Both the position numbers and the translations under genes were made by a program. DNA of 64,000 nucleotides from Stenotrophomonas sp. UBA7346. Its GTDB lineage: Bacteria; Pseudomonadota; Gammaproteobacteria; Xanthomonadales; Xanthomonadaceae. Each line of letters opens with the position of its first letter. The stretch's first letter is position 1. Positions 8,988 to 18,731 of the stretch are shown here, piece by piece. The notes under the pieces were generated by a model. It did no database searches. It was not told the origin of the DNA and saw only the letters and a list, made by a program, of their open reading frames with translations. Location: the NCBI GenBank assembly GCA_002471015.1, contig DKPB01000038.1, positions 62,001-126,000 on the forward strand, written 5' to 3'.

Positions 8988-9587
8988 TCAGCCGAAAACC
9001 TTGAAACGGGCTTCGTCTTCCATGTAGCTCTTCTCGCCGAACGGCGCTTCGTTGGAGCCGAACGGCATCTGCGCACGCAGCTGCCAGTTGCCATGGACGC
9101 CCCATTCCTTGCGCACCGCCTCGTCCACCAGCGGGTTGTAGTGCTGCAGGCTGGCACCGATACCGGCATCGGCCAGTGCGGTCCACACCGCGAACTGGGC
9201 CATGCCGTTGGACTGCTCGGCCCACACCGGGAAGTTGTCGGCGTACAGCGCGAACTGCTCCTGCAGACCCTTCACCACGTCGGTGTCGACGAAATACAGC
9301 ACGGTGCCGGCGCCGGCAGCGAAGCTGGTCAGCTTGCCTTCGGTGGCAGCAAAGGCCTCGGCCGGCACGATCTTGCGCAGTTCATCCTTGGCCAGTTCCC
9401 AGAACTTCTGGCTTTCGGCACCAAACAGGATCAGCGCGCGCGAGGACTGCGCGTTGAAGGCCGACGGCGCCTCGCGCATGGCCTGCTTGATCAGCTCGGT
9501 GGTCTCGGCCTGGCCGATCGGCACATTCTTGCCGAGGGCGTACTGGGAACGGCGCTTCTTGTACAGGGAGATGACTTGGCTGCTCAT
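8988..9587 (-). CDS. Nitroreductase family protein
   Basis: A 199-residue FMN-dependent NAD(P)H oxidoreductase of the nitroreductase fold. The N-terminal KKRRSQYALGKNVP carries the FMN phosphate-binding Arg-Arg-Ser, followed by REAPSAFNAQSSRALIL near residue 44 and the mid-protein ADAGIGASLQHYNPLVD. This pattern suits the YdgI/HBN1-like subgroup. Nitro compounds or quinones are possible substrates, but the natural one is unknown. The start at 9587 was chosen because the longer reading would run into the promoter at 9649-9676. It is a single-gene unit with its own promoter and terminator. Confidence 0.9.
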   Translation of the reverse strand: MSSQVISLYKKRRSQYALGKNVPIGQAETTELIKQAMREAPSAFNAQSSRALILFGAESQKFWELAKDELRKIVPAEAFAATEGKLTSFAAGAGTVLYFVDTDVVKGLQEQFALYADNFPVWAEQSNGMAQFAVWTALADAGIGASLQHYNPLVDEAVRKEWGVHGNWQLRAQMPFGSNEAPFGEKSYMEDEARFKVFG

Positions 9588-9648
9588 GATCGGATCCTTG
9601 GAAGGAGAAGCAGACCGGCGACAGGCCGATCCGTGCTTGTTGGCGGCC

Positions 9649-9676
9649 ATTGTATTTGTCAGCAAAATTAGAACAA
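9649..9676 (-). promoter_or_regulatory. nitroreductase promoter
   Basis: On the minus strand TTGTTC (9671-9676) and TACAAT (9649-9654) are 16 bp apart, about 60 bp before the start codon and inside an unusually AT-rich patch (about 9650-9720). The rest of the 359-bp gap 9588-9946 shows no gene or repeat. Confidence 0.6.
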
Positions 9677-9946
9677 TTACTCAAATTCCAATGATTCGTT
9701 TCATTTTCGGAACAAATACGCTCCCCATCTTCGTGCCTCGCCCGCGGCGCCGCCCCATCCACCCTCGCATCCGCCCGCCTGGTCCCGGAGCCGATTGCTG
9801 AGAACCAATGACCATGAGCAGACTGCTGGCGCCCGGCCCTTGCCACGGCAGCATTGCCACGGCCAGCGCAATGCTGGGTTCCGCAGCGCATGCACCGCGG
9901 TAACAGGCGCTGGCGATACTTGGGGCTTGTTGCATGACACTGCTTT

Positions 9947-10768
9947 ATGACCCTCAACGACTTCCCCTACCTGCATGGTTTCTCCGCCACCGAACAGGCC
10001 CGGCTGCGCAAGCAGGCCCGCTTGTTCGAGCCGGCGATCTTCCATGACATCGATTTCTGCAATGCCCGCCATATCCTGGAAGTAGGCAGCGGGGTCGGCG
10101 CGCAGACCGAGATCCTGCTGCGCCGCTTCCCCGACCTGCGGGTGACCGGCATCGATCTCAACGAACGTCAGTTGGCCGCCGCCAATGCACATCTGGCGCA
10201 GGTGCCGTGGCTGCAGGAACGCGCCGAGTTCCAGCACGCCAACGCCAGCGACCTGCCCTTCGAGCCCCGCAGTTTTGATGGCGCCTTCCTGTGCTGGGTG
10301 CTGGAACACGTGCCCTCACCAGCGCGCGCACTGGCCGAGGTACGCCGCGTACTGAGCCCGGGCTCACCGGTATTTGTCACCGAGGTGATGAATGCCTCAT
10401 TCCTGCTCGACCCTTACTCGCCCAACCTGTGGCGCTACTGGATGGCCTTCAACGACTACCAGATCGACAGCGGCGGTGACCCGTTCGTCGGGGCCAAGCT
10501 GGGCAACCTGCTGCTGGCCGGCGGTTTCCGCGATGTGCAGACGCAGACCAAGACCGTGCACCTGGACAACCGCGAGCCCGCCAGGCGCAAGGTGATGTTC
10601 GCGCTGTGGGAAGAACTGCTGCTGTCAGCGGCCGAGCAACTGCTGGAAGCCGGCAAGGTCGACCAGGCCACGGTGGATGGCATGCGCGCCGAGTTCACCC
10701 AGGTGCAGAACGACCCCAATGCCGTGTTCTTCTATTCCTTCGTACAGGCCCGCGCCACGGTCTACTGA
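9947..10768 (+). CDS. Class I SAM-dependent methyltransferase
   Basis: A 273-residue enzyme with the SAM-binding Rossmann fold. Motif I is ILEVGSGVGAQTEILLRRFP near residue 44, an acidic motif follows in VTGIDLNERQL near residue 68, and further motifs are NASDLPFEPRSFDGAFLCWV and LEHVPSPARALAEVRRVLSPG. The motif set resembles the UbiE/Methyltransf_11 group acting on small molecules. The substrate is unknown and no biosynthetic neighbours help. Its stop codon overlaps the end of the convergent downstream gene by 7 bp. Confidence 0.85.
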   Translation: MTLNDFPYLHGFSATEQARLRKQARLFEPAIFHDIDFCNARHILEVGSGVGAQTEILLRRFPDLRVTGIDLNERQLAAANAHLAQVPWLQERAEFQHANASDLPFEPRSFDGAFLCWVLEHVPSPARALAEVRRVLSPGSPVFVTEVMNASFLLDPYSPNLWRYWMAFNDYQIDSGGDPFVGAKLGNLLLAGGFRDVQTQTKTVHLDNREPARRKVMFALWEELLLSAAEQLLEAGKVDQATVDGMRAEFTQVQNDPNAVFFYSFVQARATVY

Positions 10769-11817
10769 GTGGCGGCGGCGCCGCTTGCCACCGGCGCGCG
10801 CCAGATACGCTGCCACACCTGCGCCAGACGCTGCTTGAGCACGTCACGATTGCCGGCCTGTCGATAGGCCGGCATCACCTGCCGTGGTGGCATCGCCTGC
10901 CACTGGCCACCGCGTTCGCTGGCAACAGCGAAGTTGAAGTTGTAATCCGGCTCCAGGCCCATGCGCAGGTCGCTGAGCACCAGCTCGCCATCGACTACCT
11001 GCGCGCGCATGAAGCCGTGGTTGAACCAGCCCAACCGCTGCACCGCAGGCACATCGGCGGCCTGCCGCAATGCCTGCACATTCGACGGATAGCCCTGGAA
11101 CTGCATGGGCCCGTGATCGGCCCATAGCGAGCGATCACCGACCACATAGCCCTGCGGCGTCATCGCCACTACCCGCCACAGCAAAGTGTTGAACGGCATC
11201 GGCACCGAGAAACGCGGCGCATCGGCCAGGCCCATCTGCGCCAGGGACTGCGCGGCAACCCGATCCACCTGCGCCTTGGCGATCAACGACCAGCCCAGAT
11301 AACCGCTGCTCAACACCAGGCCCGCCACCAGCGCGCGTTGCGCCAACGGCCGGGCACGCGCGAACCAGGCAATGCCGCAGGCGATCAACAACCAGATCGT
11401 ATACAGCGGATCGATGATGAAGACGCTGGACCACATTGTCGGTGGCGGCGTCAGCGGCCACCACAGCTGCGTGCCGTAAACAGTGAAGGCATCCAGCAAT
11501 GGATGCGTCACCAGCGCCAGCACGATCGCCCACCACCAGCGCTTCGGCGCCTGGGCGACGCGGCCATGGCCGAAGCGCTTGTACAACCACCAGATCAAGG
11601 TGCCCAGCAAGGGCAGCACGAACAGCGAATGGCTGAAGCTGCGGTGCACCGTCATCAGGCTCACCGGGTTGTCGGTGAAGGCCATGATCGCCAAGCCGTC
11701 CAGATCCGGCAGCGTGGCCAGCGCAGCACCGGCCAGCAAGGCGGCGCGACGATGGGCGGCGGGGGTGATGGCGGCGGCAAGGGCGCCACCGAGAACGATC
11801 TGACTGAGGGAATCCAT
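10762..11817 (-). CDS. Membrane-bound metal-dependent hydrolase, DUF457/YdjM type
   Basis: A 351-residue integral membrane protein. The N-terminal MDSLSQIVLGGALAAAITPA, then LPDLDGLAI near residue 37 and the HRSFSHSLF signature near residue 58, are typical of the family named for YdjM, a LexA-regulated E. coli protein. His and Asp residues in these motifs are presumed metal ligands. Several hydrophobic helices follow between about residues 63 and 180, then a periplasmic or cytoplasmic C-terminal domain of about 150 residues. The substrate is unknown. I saw no SOS box upstream. Confidence 0.85.
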   Translation of the reverse strand: MDSLSQIVLGGALAAAITPAAHRRAALLAGAALATLPDLDGLAIMAFTDNPVSLMTVHRSFSHSLFVLPLLGTLIWWLYKRFGHGRVAQAPKRWWWAIVLALVTHPLLDAFTVYGTQLWWPLTPPPTMWSSVFIIDPLYTIWLLIACGIAWFARARPLAQRALVAGLVLSSGYLGWSLIAKAQVDRVAAQSLAQMGLADAPRFSVPMPFNTLLWRVVAMTPQGYVVGDRSLWADHGPMQFQGYPSNVQALRQAADVPAVQRLGWFNHGFMRAQVVDGELVLSDLRMGLEPDYNFNFAVASERGGQWQAMPPRQVMPAYRQAGNRDVLKQRLAQVWQRIWRAPVASGAAATQ

Positions 11818-11855
11818 GCCGCCGATGCTAGCAAGCAGTAACGCCCGCTGCTGGC

Positions 11856-12674
11856 TCAGGCCGCCTGTGGCTGCGGCGCTTGGCCAGCAAGGGCTACCGG
11901 CGGCAGGCAGACCAGACTGCGGCCGGAGTGATCGAGCAGGCGCAGGCTGCCATCCGGGTCCTCGGCCAGCGCGGTCAGGCTTTCCACCCAGTCGCCGTCA
12001 TTGGCATAGACCAGGCCGTCATGCTCGACCAGCGCGGCACGATGGATATGGCCGCAGATGATGCCGTCCAGGCCGCGCCGACGCACATCGGCCAGTCCTG
12101 CCTGCACGAAGCGCGCGATATAGCGCTCGGCCGCACCACTTTGCCGCTTGAGGAACTCCGACAGCGACCAGTAGCGCATGCCCAGCCGCCGCCGCACGGC
12201 ATTGAGCAGGCGGTTGCCGGTAAGGATGCGGTAGTACAACCAGTCGCCAAAGCGCTCCTGCAGGCCACCAAAATGGGTGACGCCGTCGTAGTCGTCACCG
12301 TGCACCACCAGTAGGCGGCGGCCATCGGCGGTGGTGTGGATGGCGCGGCGGCGTACCTGCATGGCCGGCAGCATCAGGCCGCAGGTGCGCCGCAGGGGCG
12401 CGTCGTGATTGCCGGGGATGTAGATGATCTCGGTGCCTGCGCGGCGCAGCGTATGCAGGGCTTCGATCACCTCGTTGTGCGCCTGCTGCCAGGTTGCACG
12501 CTTATGGGAAAGCCACCATAGATCGACGATGTCGCCGACCAGATACAGACGTTCGCAACGCAGGCTGGCGAGGAAGCGCGCCAGTTCCGCCGCATGGCAA
12601 TGGCGCGCGCCCAGATGCGTGTCGGAGATGAACACTGCGCGCCGGTGCGGCGGCAACACCGGCACCGCACTCAT
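11856..12674 (-). CDS. LpxH-like UDP-2,3-diacylglucosamine pyrophosphatase family phosphoesterase
   Basis: A 272-residue calcineurin-like metallophosphoesterase. All metal-binding motifs are visible: ISDTHLG (residue 16 on), VGDIVDLWW, IPGNHDAPL, VHGDDYDG and GHIHRAAL near residue 200. The arrangement is closest to LpxH/LpxH2 proteins, which cleave UDP-2,3-diacylglucosamine in lipid A synthesis, but the assignment as the true LpxH of this organism is not certain. Its ATG overlaps the stop of the upstream acyltransferase by 4 bp (ATGA), so the two are made together and a lipid substrate is likely. Confidence 0.85.
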   Translation of the reverse strand: MSAVPVLPPHRRAVFISDTHLGARHCHAAELARFLASLRCERLYLVGDIVDLWWLSHKRATWQQAHNEVIEALHTLRRAGTEIIYIPGNHDAPLRRTCGLMLPAMQVRRRAIHTTADGRRLLVVHGDDYDGVTHFGGLQERFGDWLYYRILTGNRLLNAVRRRLGMRYWSLSEFLKRQSGAAERYIARFVQAGLADVRRRGLDGIICGHIHRAALVEHDGLVYANDGDWVESLTALAEDPDGSLRLLDHSGRSLVCLPPVALAGQAPQPQAA

Positions 12675-14383
12675 GCCACTGCTCCGGCATCACGCAGATA
12701 GCGTTTGCGTTTGTGCGGGCGGATGGCCTGCAGGTCCACTTCGATCAGGCCATCGATGGAATCGCTGAAATCCGGGTCCACGCCAAAGGCGAGGAAGCGC
12801 GCGCCGCCCGGCTCGCACAGGTCGGTGTACTGGCGGTACAGCATCGGCACGCTGGTGCCCAGCGCAGCCAGGTTGGCCTTGAGCACGTCGAAGGCGGCCT
12901 GCGCGTCCAGCTCGCCGAAACTCGGTGGCGCGGCAAAGTACTGGAACGGCCGGTTGGACTCGGCCAGGCCGGCGCCCGCGCCATAGTAATGCTGGTAATA
13001 GGCCACCAGCTGCTCACGCGCCGCGCGCGGCAGCGCGGCGCTGATCGACACCGCGCCAAACAGATAGCGCACGCCCGGCTGGCTGGCCAGATAGGCGCCA
13101 ATGCCCTGCCACAGGTAATCCAGGCTGCGGCTGCCCCAGTACGCCGGCACCACGAAGCTGCGGCCCAGCTCCAGCCCCTCGGCGATACGCGGGATGGCGT
13201 CATCCGAGTAACGGAACAGGCCGGCGGTATACAGCCCCTGCAGGCCACTGCGGGCCAGCGCCGGTGCGCCGCGCATCACCCGGTAGGCACCGGCAATGCA
13301 CTGGGCCGGCGCATCCCAGACCACGATGTGCTGGTAATGCGGATCGAAGTCGTCCAGGTCCCGGCTGCGGCCGGTGCCCTCGCCTACTTCGCGGAAGGTC
13401 AGCTCCCGCAGCCGGCCCAGCTCCAGCAGCAACGGTGAATCGGCAGCACAGCGGGCCAGGCGGATCTGCTTGCCGTCGCCGGTCTGGCCCAGCAGCTCGG
13501 TCGCCTCGATGGCGGCAGCCAGCTGGGCGGCAGGCAGCGGCGCGGCCAGCGGCTGTGGGCGCTGCTCCGATGCGGTGGTGTCCTGCGCTGCCGTGCCCAA
13601 GGCGTAAAGGGCATCGCGCACCGCCTGCAGCTGTTGGCCGGGCTCCTGCCGCGGGTCCAGCTGCATCAGCTGGCCGATCTGCAGCCGCAGCGGGCGTTTG
13701 CGGCGGGCGAACATCTCCCGCGCCAGCAGCGCCGTACCGGCCGGTTTGAACACCGCCGAGGCGCCATAGAACAGCGCCGAGTTGCGCGCCAGCACCCGCA
13801 CCGGCAGCACCGGTGCCGCGCAGGCACGGGCAAAACGCACAAAGCCGCGGTTCCAGCGGCCATCACGGATGCCCTGCAGCGACAGCCGCGAGACCTCCCC
13901 GGCCGGGAACACGATCACGCACTGCTCGGCCTGCAGTGCCTGTTCCACCGCCTGCAGGCTGGCCCGCTGGGCGCGGCCGCCGAGGATGCGCACCGGCAGC
14001 AGCAGCTCGCGCAGGGGTTCCAGCTCCAGCAACATGTCGTTGGCGATGATCCGCACATCGCTGCGCACCTTGCCCACCGCATCCAGCAGGGCCAGCGCAT
14101 CCAGCGCGCCGGAGGGGTGGTTGGCGACGATCAGCAGCCGCCCGCTGGCCGGTATCCGCGCCAGCGCCGCGGCGTCCACCGCATAACCGGCATCCAGGAA
14201 GCCCAGCGCGGCGCTGACAAAGGCAAAGCCCTGCAGCCCGGCACTGCGCTGCAGGAAGGCGTCCATCTGCGCAAAACGTGACCAGCGCCCCACGGTACGC
14301 AGCAGCGGCCGGGCCAGGTGGCCGCGCGGTCCGTGGAACCAATCGGGGTAGCGTTGCTGCAGGCGATGCTCGATCCGGTGCAT
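12671..14383 (-). CDS. olsF: OlsF-like bifunctional acyltransferase (PlsC domain plus OlsB-type GNAT domain)
   Basis: A 570-residue two-domain protein. The N-terminal half is a PlsC-type acyltransferase with NHPSGALDALALL near residue 90 (a His-X5-Asp variant found in this group) and FPAGEVSRL near residue 160. The C-terminal part, from about residue 300, resembles OlsB/hemolysin-like N-acyltransferases (FDPHYQHIVVWD, IAGAYRVMRG, ELGRSFVVPAYWGSRSLDYLWQGIG). This order matches OlsF, which makes ornithine lipids from ornithine by N-acylation then O-acylation. The start at 14383 fits the family N-terminus. It is coupled to the LpxH-like gene. Ornithine-lipid synthesis is inferred; another amino-acid lipid is possible. 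Confidence 0.8.
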   Translation of the reverse strand: MHRIEHRLQQRYPDWFHGPRGHLARPLLRTVGRWSRFAQMDAFLQRSAGLQGFAFVSAALGFLDAGYAVDAAALARIPASGRLLIVANHPSGALDALALLDAVGKVRSDVRIIANDMLLELEPLRELLLPVRILGGRAQRASLQAVEQALQAEQCVIVFPAGEVSRLSLQGIRDGRWNRGFVRFARACAAPVLPVRVLARNSALFYGASAVFKPAGTALLAREMFARRKRPLRLQIGQLMQLDPRQEPGQQLQAVRDALYALGTAAQDTTASEQRPQPLAAPLPAAQLAAAIEATELLGQTGDGKQIRLARCAADSPLLLELGRLRELTFREVGEGTGRSRDLDDFDPHYQHIVVWDAPAQCIAGAYRVMRGAPALARSGLQGLYTAGLFRYSDDAIPRIAEGLELGRSFVVPAYWGSRSLDYLWQGIGAYLASQPGVRYLFGAVSISAALPRAAREQLVAYYQHYYGAGAGLAESNRPFQYFAAPPSFGELDAQAAFDVLKANLAALGTSVPMLYRQYTDLCEPGGARFLAFGVDPDFSDSIDGLIEVDLQAIRPHKRKRYLRDAGAVA

Positions 14384-14577
14384 GGCAAGGTCTCCCTGAC
14401 GGCCCATTGGCCGGGAGCCTGCGCCCGCCACAAGGCAGGCCGGTTGCGGATTTGCGGCAATTTGGTGACCCCGGCTTAACCGTATGGCAACAGCCGCATC
14501 GGCACTATTCCGTCAAGGGGCCGAGCGTGTATCATTCGCGCCCATCTTTCCATCCGAATCAAGGGATATATAGCCCG

Positions 14578-15813
<1,236 letters not shown>

Positions 15814-15836
15814 GGCTGCAATAACGTTTGAACAGG

Positions 15837-15865
15837 AAAGGCCGCCCGCAGGGGCGGCCTTTTTT
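15837..15865 (+). terminator. metK terminator
   Basis: An 11-bp perfect stem (AAAGGCCGCCC with GGGCGGCCTTT), tetraloop GCAG and a T-run, beginning 24 bp after the metK stop. Confidence 0.92.
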
Positions 15866-15878
15866 GTTGTGCTTGTCG

Positions 15879-16095
15879 CTTTGGCTTTGGCTTTGGCTCT
15901 AGCCCTTCTCCCGCCTGCGGGAGAAGGGTTGGGATGAGGGTGCCTTGGGTTTGGGTCTTGGTTTCAGCAAAAGCCAAAGCAAGAAGCCACAAGCCCCCTC
16001 ATCCGCCCTCCGGGCACCTTCTCCCGCAAGCGGGAGAAGGGACGTCCACAGCCACAGCCACAGCCACAGCCAAAGCCAAAGCCACAACAAAAGCG
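15879..16095. repeat. Composite element: hexamer arrays flanking two hairpins
   Basis: The 407-bp gap 15814-16220 holds, after the metK terminator, a short TTTGGC hexamer run (15879-15898), a perfect 12-bp hairpin (15903-15928, CCCTTCTCCCGC / GCGGGAGAAGGG), a middle stretch, a related 11-bp hairpin (16017-16040) and an array of GCCACA/GCCAAA hexamers (about 16047-16086). The two arrays are roughly inverted relative to each other. The same architecture recurs at 60541-60850. From about 16096 to 16220 I see nothing recognisable except the leader of the next gene. Confidence 0.75.
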
Positions 16096-16220
16096 ACCAC
16101 AGAAGCAGAGGCTAGAAAGCCCACTCCGCACATCTTCAACAACACCCTCCCCACCCACCTCTACCGCCACAACGCCATCCAATCTGTCCCCCGTCACCGC
16201 CAATGCACTACCATCGGCCC

Positions 16221-16844
16221 ATGGGAAAGGAAGACCGTCGACCAATTGCCGCCCGTTCCACCGGCTGGGCCCGAGCCCTCAGCGCCGCGCTGGCACGCTC
16301 ATCCGTCACACCGAACCAGATTTCGGTACTCAGCATCTTCTTTGCTGCCGCAGGCGCCGCCGCATTGCTGTACTGGCCCGGCATCCCCGGCCTGATCGCC
16401 TGTGCCGTCGGTATCCAGCTACGGCTGATCTGCAACCTGCTCGACGGCATGGTGGCAATGGAAGGCGGCAAGCAGACCCCCACCGGTGCGCTGTACAACG
16501 AGTACCCCGACCGCATCGCCGACTCGCTGTTGATCGTCGCTCTGGGCTATGCCGCTGGCATGCCGTGGCTGGGCTGGCTGGGGGCCCTGCTCGCCGCACT
16601 CACCGCCTACGTGCGCCTGTCCGGCGCCAGCCTCGGCCTGCCGCAGGACTTTCGTGGGCCCATGGCGAAGCAGCACCGCATGGCGGTGCTTACCATTGCC
16701 TGCGTACTGGCCATCATCGAACAGCTGGTCGGCAATACTGCCTACGTACTGCCTACAGCGGCCATCGTCATCGCCGTCGGCTCGCTGGTCACCTGCATTA
16801 CCCGCACCCGCGCCATCGCCGCGCAACTGAAGGCAAGTGCCTGA
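16221..16844 (+). CDS. CDP-alcohol phosphatidyltransferase family protein
   Basis: A 207-residue membrane enzyme with about five or six hydrophobic helices. The family swaps CMP of a CDP-alcohol for another alcohol to make phospholipid. The catalytic signature DG-x2-AR-x8-G-x3-D-x3-D is present around residues 78-100 with correct spacing, but reads DGMVAM....G...N...D: the Arg is Met and the third Asp is Asn. It heads a tight three-gene set (stop/start overlap TGATG with the next gene) with an acyltransferase and a CdsA-like enzyme, resembling part of the E. coli ynbAB arrangement. The product lipid is unknown. Confidence 0.82.
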   Translation: MGKEDRRPIAARSTGWARALSAALARSSVTPNQISVLSIFFAAAGAAALLYWPGIPGLIACAVGIQLRLICNLLDGMVAMEGGKQTPTGALYNEYPDRIADSLLIVALGYAAGMPWLGWLGALLAALTAYVRLSGASLGLPQDFRGPMAKQHRMAVLTIACVLAIIEQLVGNTAYVLPTAAIVIAVGSLVTCITRTRAIAAQLKASA

Positions 16845-17437
16845 TGCTATCCAGCCTGCTGGTCGCCGCCGTCAAGGTCTTCATTGGCGCCTACCCACGC
16901 TGGGTAGGCAGTCGCCCCACTGACACCCAGCGCATCTACTTCGCCAATCACGCCAGCCATCTGGATACCGTGGCACTGTGGTCGGCATTGCCGCCAGCAC
17001 TGCGCGAGCGTACCCGCCCGGTGGCTGCGCGCGATTACTGGAGCAAGGGCGTACGCAAGATCATCGCCGACAAGGGCTTCAATGCGGTATTGATCGAGCG
17101 CGACCGCAGCAAGTGCGTGGGCGATCCGCTGCAGCCACTGCATGACGCACTGGATGCCGGCGATTCGCTGATCCTGTTCCCGGAAGGCACCCGCAACCAC
17201 GAGCCGCTGCCGCAGCCGTTCAAAGCCGGGCTGTTCCACCTGGCACAGCACTATCCGCATGTGGAACTGGTACCGGTGTACCTGGACAACGCGCGCCGTG
17301 CCCTGCCCAAGGGCAGCCTGGTGCCGGTGCCGCTGGTGTGCACGGCGCGTTTTGGTGCGCCGCTCAACCGCATCGCCGATGAGGACAAGGCGCAGTTCCT
17401 GGAACGCGCCCGCAACGCTGTGGTGGAGCTGGCATGA
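16844..17437 (+). CDS. PlsC-type 1-acylglycerol-3-phosphate acyltransferase family protein
   Basis: A 197-residue acyltransferase. The catalytic His-X4-Asp motif is NHASHLD near residue 36 and the substrate-binding motif is LFPEGTRN near residue 108. A hydrophobic N-terminus (MLSSLLVAAVKVFIGAYP) suggests membrane anchoring. It shares one base with the gene upstream (TGATG) and four with the gene downstream (ATGA). In this context it probably acylates a lysophosphatidate or similar acceptor feeding the CdsA-like enzyme. A dedicated housekeeping PlsC may exist elsewhere. Confidence 0.85.
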   Translation: MLSSLLVAAVKVFIGAYPRWVGSRPTDTQRIYFANHASHLDTVALWSALPPALRERTRPVAARDYWSKGVRKIIADKGFNAVLIERDRSKCVGDPLQPLHDALDAGDSLILFPEGTRNHEPLPQPFKAGLFHLAQHYPHVELVPVYLDNARRALPKGSLVPVPLVCTARFGAPLNRIADEDKAQFLERARNAVVELA

Positions 17438-18417
17438 ACAACGTCTTCCAACAGCTGCCGCTGGGCAGTTTCCTGCAGCAGGCCATCGACCGCGCACCGC
17501 CCAGCTTCTGGTGGATGATCGGTGGCGTGTTCGGCGTACTGATACTCGCCAGCGCGATCGGCTTCATCCTCGGCCGGATCAAACCCGGCTCGGTGGTCGA
17601 CAACCTCAACGCGCGCATCCGTGCGTGGTGGGTGATGGCCGCGGTGCTGCTGTTCTGCTTCGTACTCGGCAAGATCGCCACCCTGGTGTTCTTCGGCCTG
17701 CTGTCGTTCTTTGCGCTGCGTGAGTTCATTTCGCTGACGCCCACCCGCCGCGGCGACCATCTGGCGCTGTGCCTGTGCTTCTACATCGCCATCCCGCTGC
17801 AGTACTGGCTGATCGGCATCGACTGGTACGGCCTGTTCGTGATGTGCATCCCGGTGTACGGCTTCCTCGCCTTGCCGGCGGTATCGGCACTGTCCGGTGA
17901 CACCGAGAACTTCCTCGAGCGCAACACCAAGATCCAGTGGGGCGTGATGCTCACCGTGTTCTGCCTGAGCCATGCGCCGGCGCTGATGCTGCTGCGCATC
18001 CCCGGCTACGAAGGGCAGAACCTGATGCTGCTGTTCTACCTGCTGCTGGTGGTGCAGCTCAGCGACGTGCTGCAGTACGTGTTCGGCAAGCTGTTCGGCA
18101 AACACCTGCTGGCACCGCTGGTCAGCCCGTCGAAGACAGTGGAAGGCCTGGTCGGCGGTGGCTTGGCCGCAACCGGCGTGGGCGCGGCGCTGTGGTGGAT
18201 CACCCCGTTCTCGCCGCTGCAGTCGGCGGCACTGTCGCTGCTGATCGTGATCTGTGGCTTCCTGGGCGGGCTGGCGCTGTCGGCAGTAAAGCGCAGCCTC
18301 GGGGCCAAGGACTGGGGCGAGATGATCGAAGGCCACGGCGGCATCCTCGACCGGTTGGATTCAGTGGTGTTCTCCGCGCCGGTGTTCTTCCACGTGGTGC
18401 GCTACAACTTCCAGTAA
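17434..18417 (+). CDS. CdsA-type phosphatidate cytidylyltransferase
   Basis: A 327-residue membrane protein that would form CDP-diacylglycerol from phosphatidate and CTP. About eight hydrophobic helices are seen, and the CdsA C-terminal signature is clear: SAVKRSLGAKDWGEMIEGHG then GGILDRLDS near residue 290, including the metal-binding Lys-Asp and Asp-Arg-x-Asp residues. VSPSKTVEGLVGG near residue 230 is the other family motif. It ends the three-gene lipid module and is followed by a SMAG cluster. As part of this module it is probably a second, specialised copy and not the housekeeping CdsA. Confidence 0.9.
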   Translation: MNNVFQQLPLGSFLQQAIDRAPPSFWWMIGGVFGVLILASAIGFILGRIKPGSVVDNLNARIRAWWVMAAVLLFCFVLGKIATLVFFGLLSFFALREFISLTPTRRGDHLALCLCFYIAIPLQYWLIGIDWYGLFVMCIPVYGFLALPAVSALSGDTENFLERNTKIQWGVMLTVFCLSHAPALMLLRIPGYEGQNLMLLFYLLLVVQLSDVLQYVFGKLFGKHLLAPLVSPSKTVEGLVGGGLAATGVGAALWWITPFSPLQSAALSLLIVICGFLGGLALSAVKRSLGAKDWGEMIEGHGGILDRLDSVVFSAPVFFHVVRYNFQ

Positions 18418-18428
18418 GGCCCCCACCT

Positions 18429-18664
18429 GTAGTGCCGAGCCATGCTCGGCAGAGGCCTTCCCGGTAGAGCCAATGCCGAGCATGGCTCGGCACTACAAAT
18501 GCCTGCCTCCCGTAGTGCCGAGCCATGCTCGGCAGAAGCCTTCCCGGTAACGCCCAATGCCGAGCATGGCTCGGCACTACAAAACCCTGCTTCCCGTAGT
18601 GCCGAGCCATGCTCGGCAGAGGCCTTCCGGGTAACGCCCCTTGCCGAGCATGGCTCGGCACTAC
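18429..18664. repeat. Cluster of six SMAG palindromes in three inverted pairs
   Basis: The 314-bp gap between the CdsA-like gene and the thioesterase carries alternating plus and minus copies: 18429-18452, 18474-18496, 18512-18535, 18558-18580, 18596-18619 and 18642-18664. Each pair with its spacer forms a unit of 83-84 bp repeated three times. Each pair could fold into a long hairpin at the end of the lipid-module transcript. Confidence 0.95.
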
Positions 18665-18731
18665 GTGCGGCTGTCGAGCGCGCCTTGCCCCTACGGTGTA
18701 GCCTGCTCGTCCCGCATCTGCAGTTGTTGCC

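Noticed and set aside
8542..9027. A repetitive 161-residue protein with 27-residue units
   Set aside because: The frame runs through the SMAG tandem array; the 81-bp period merely keeps it open. Unit divergence follows the DNA palindrome, not codons.
14461..14577. SAM riboswitch before metK
   Set aside because: No aptamer core is visible in the short leader; only a weak -10-like TATCAT occurs at 14530-14535.
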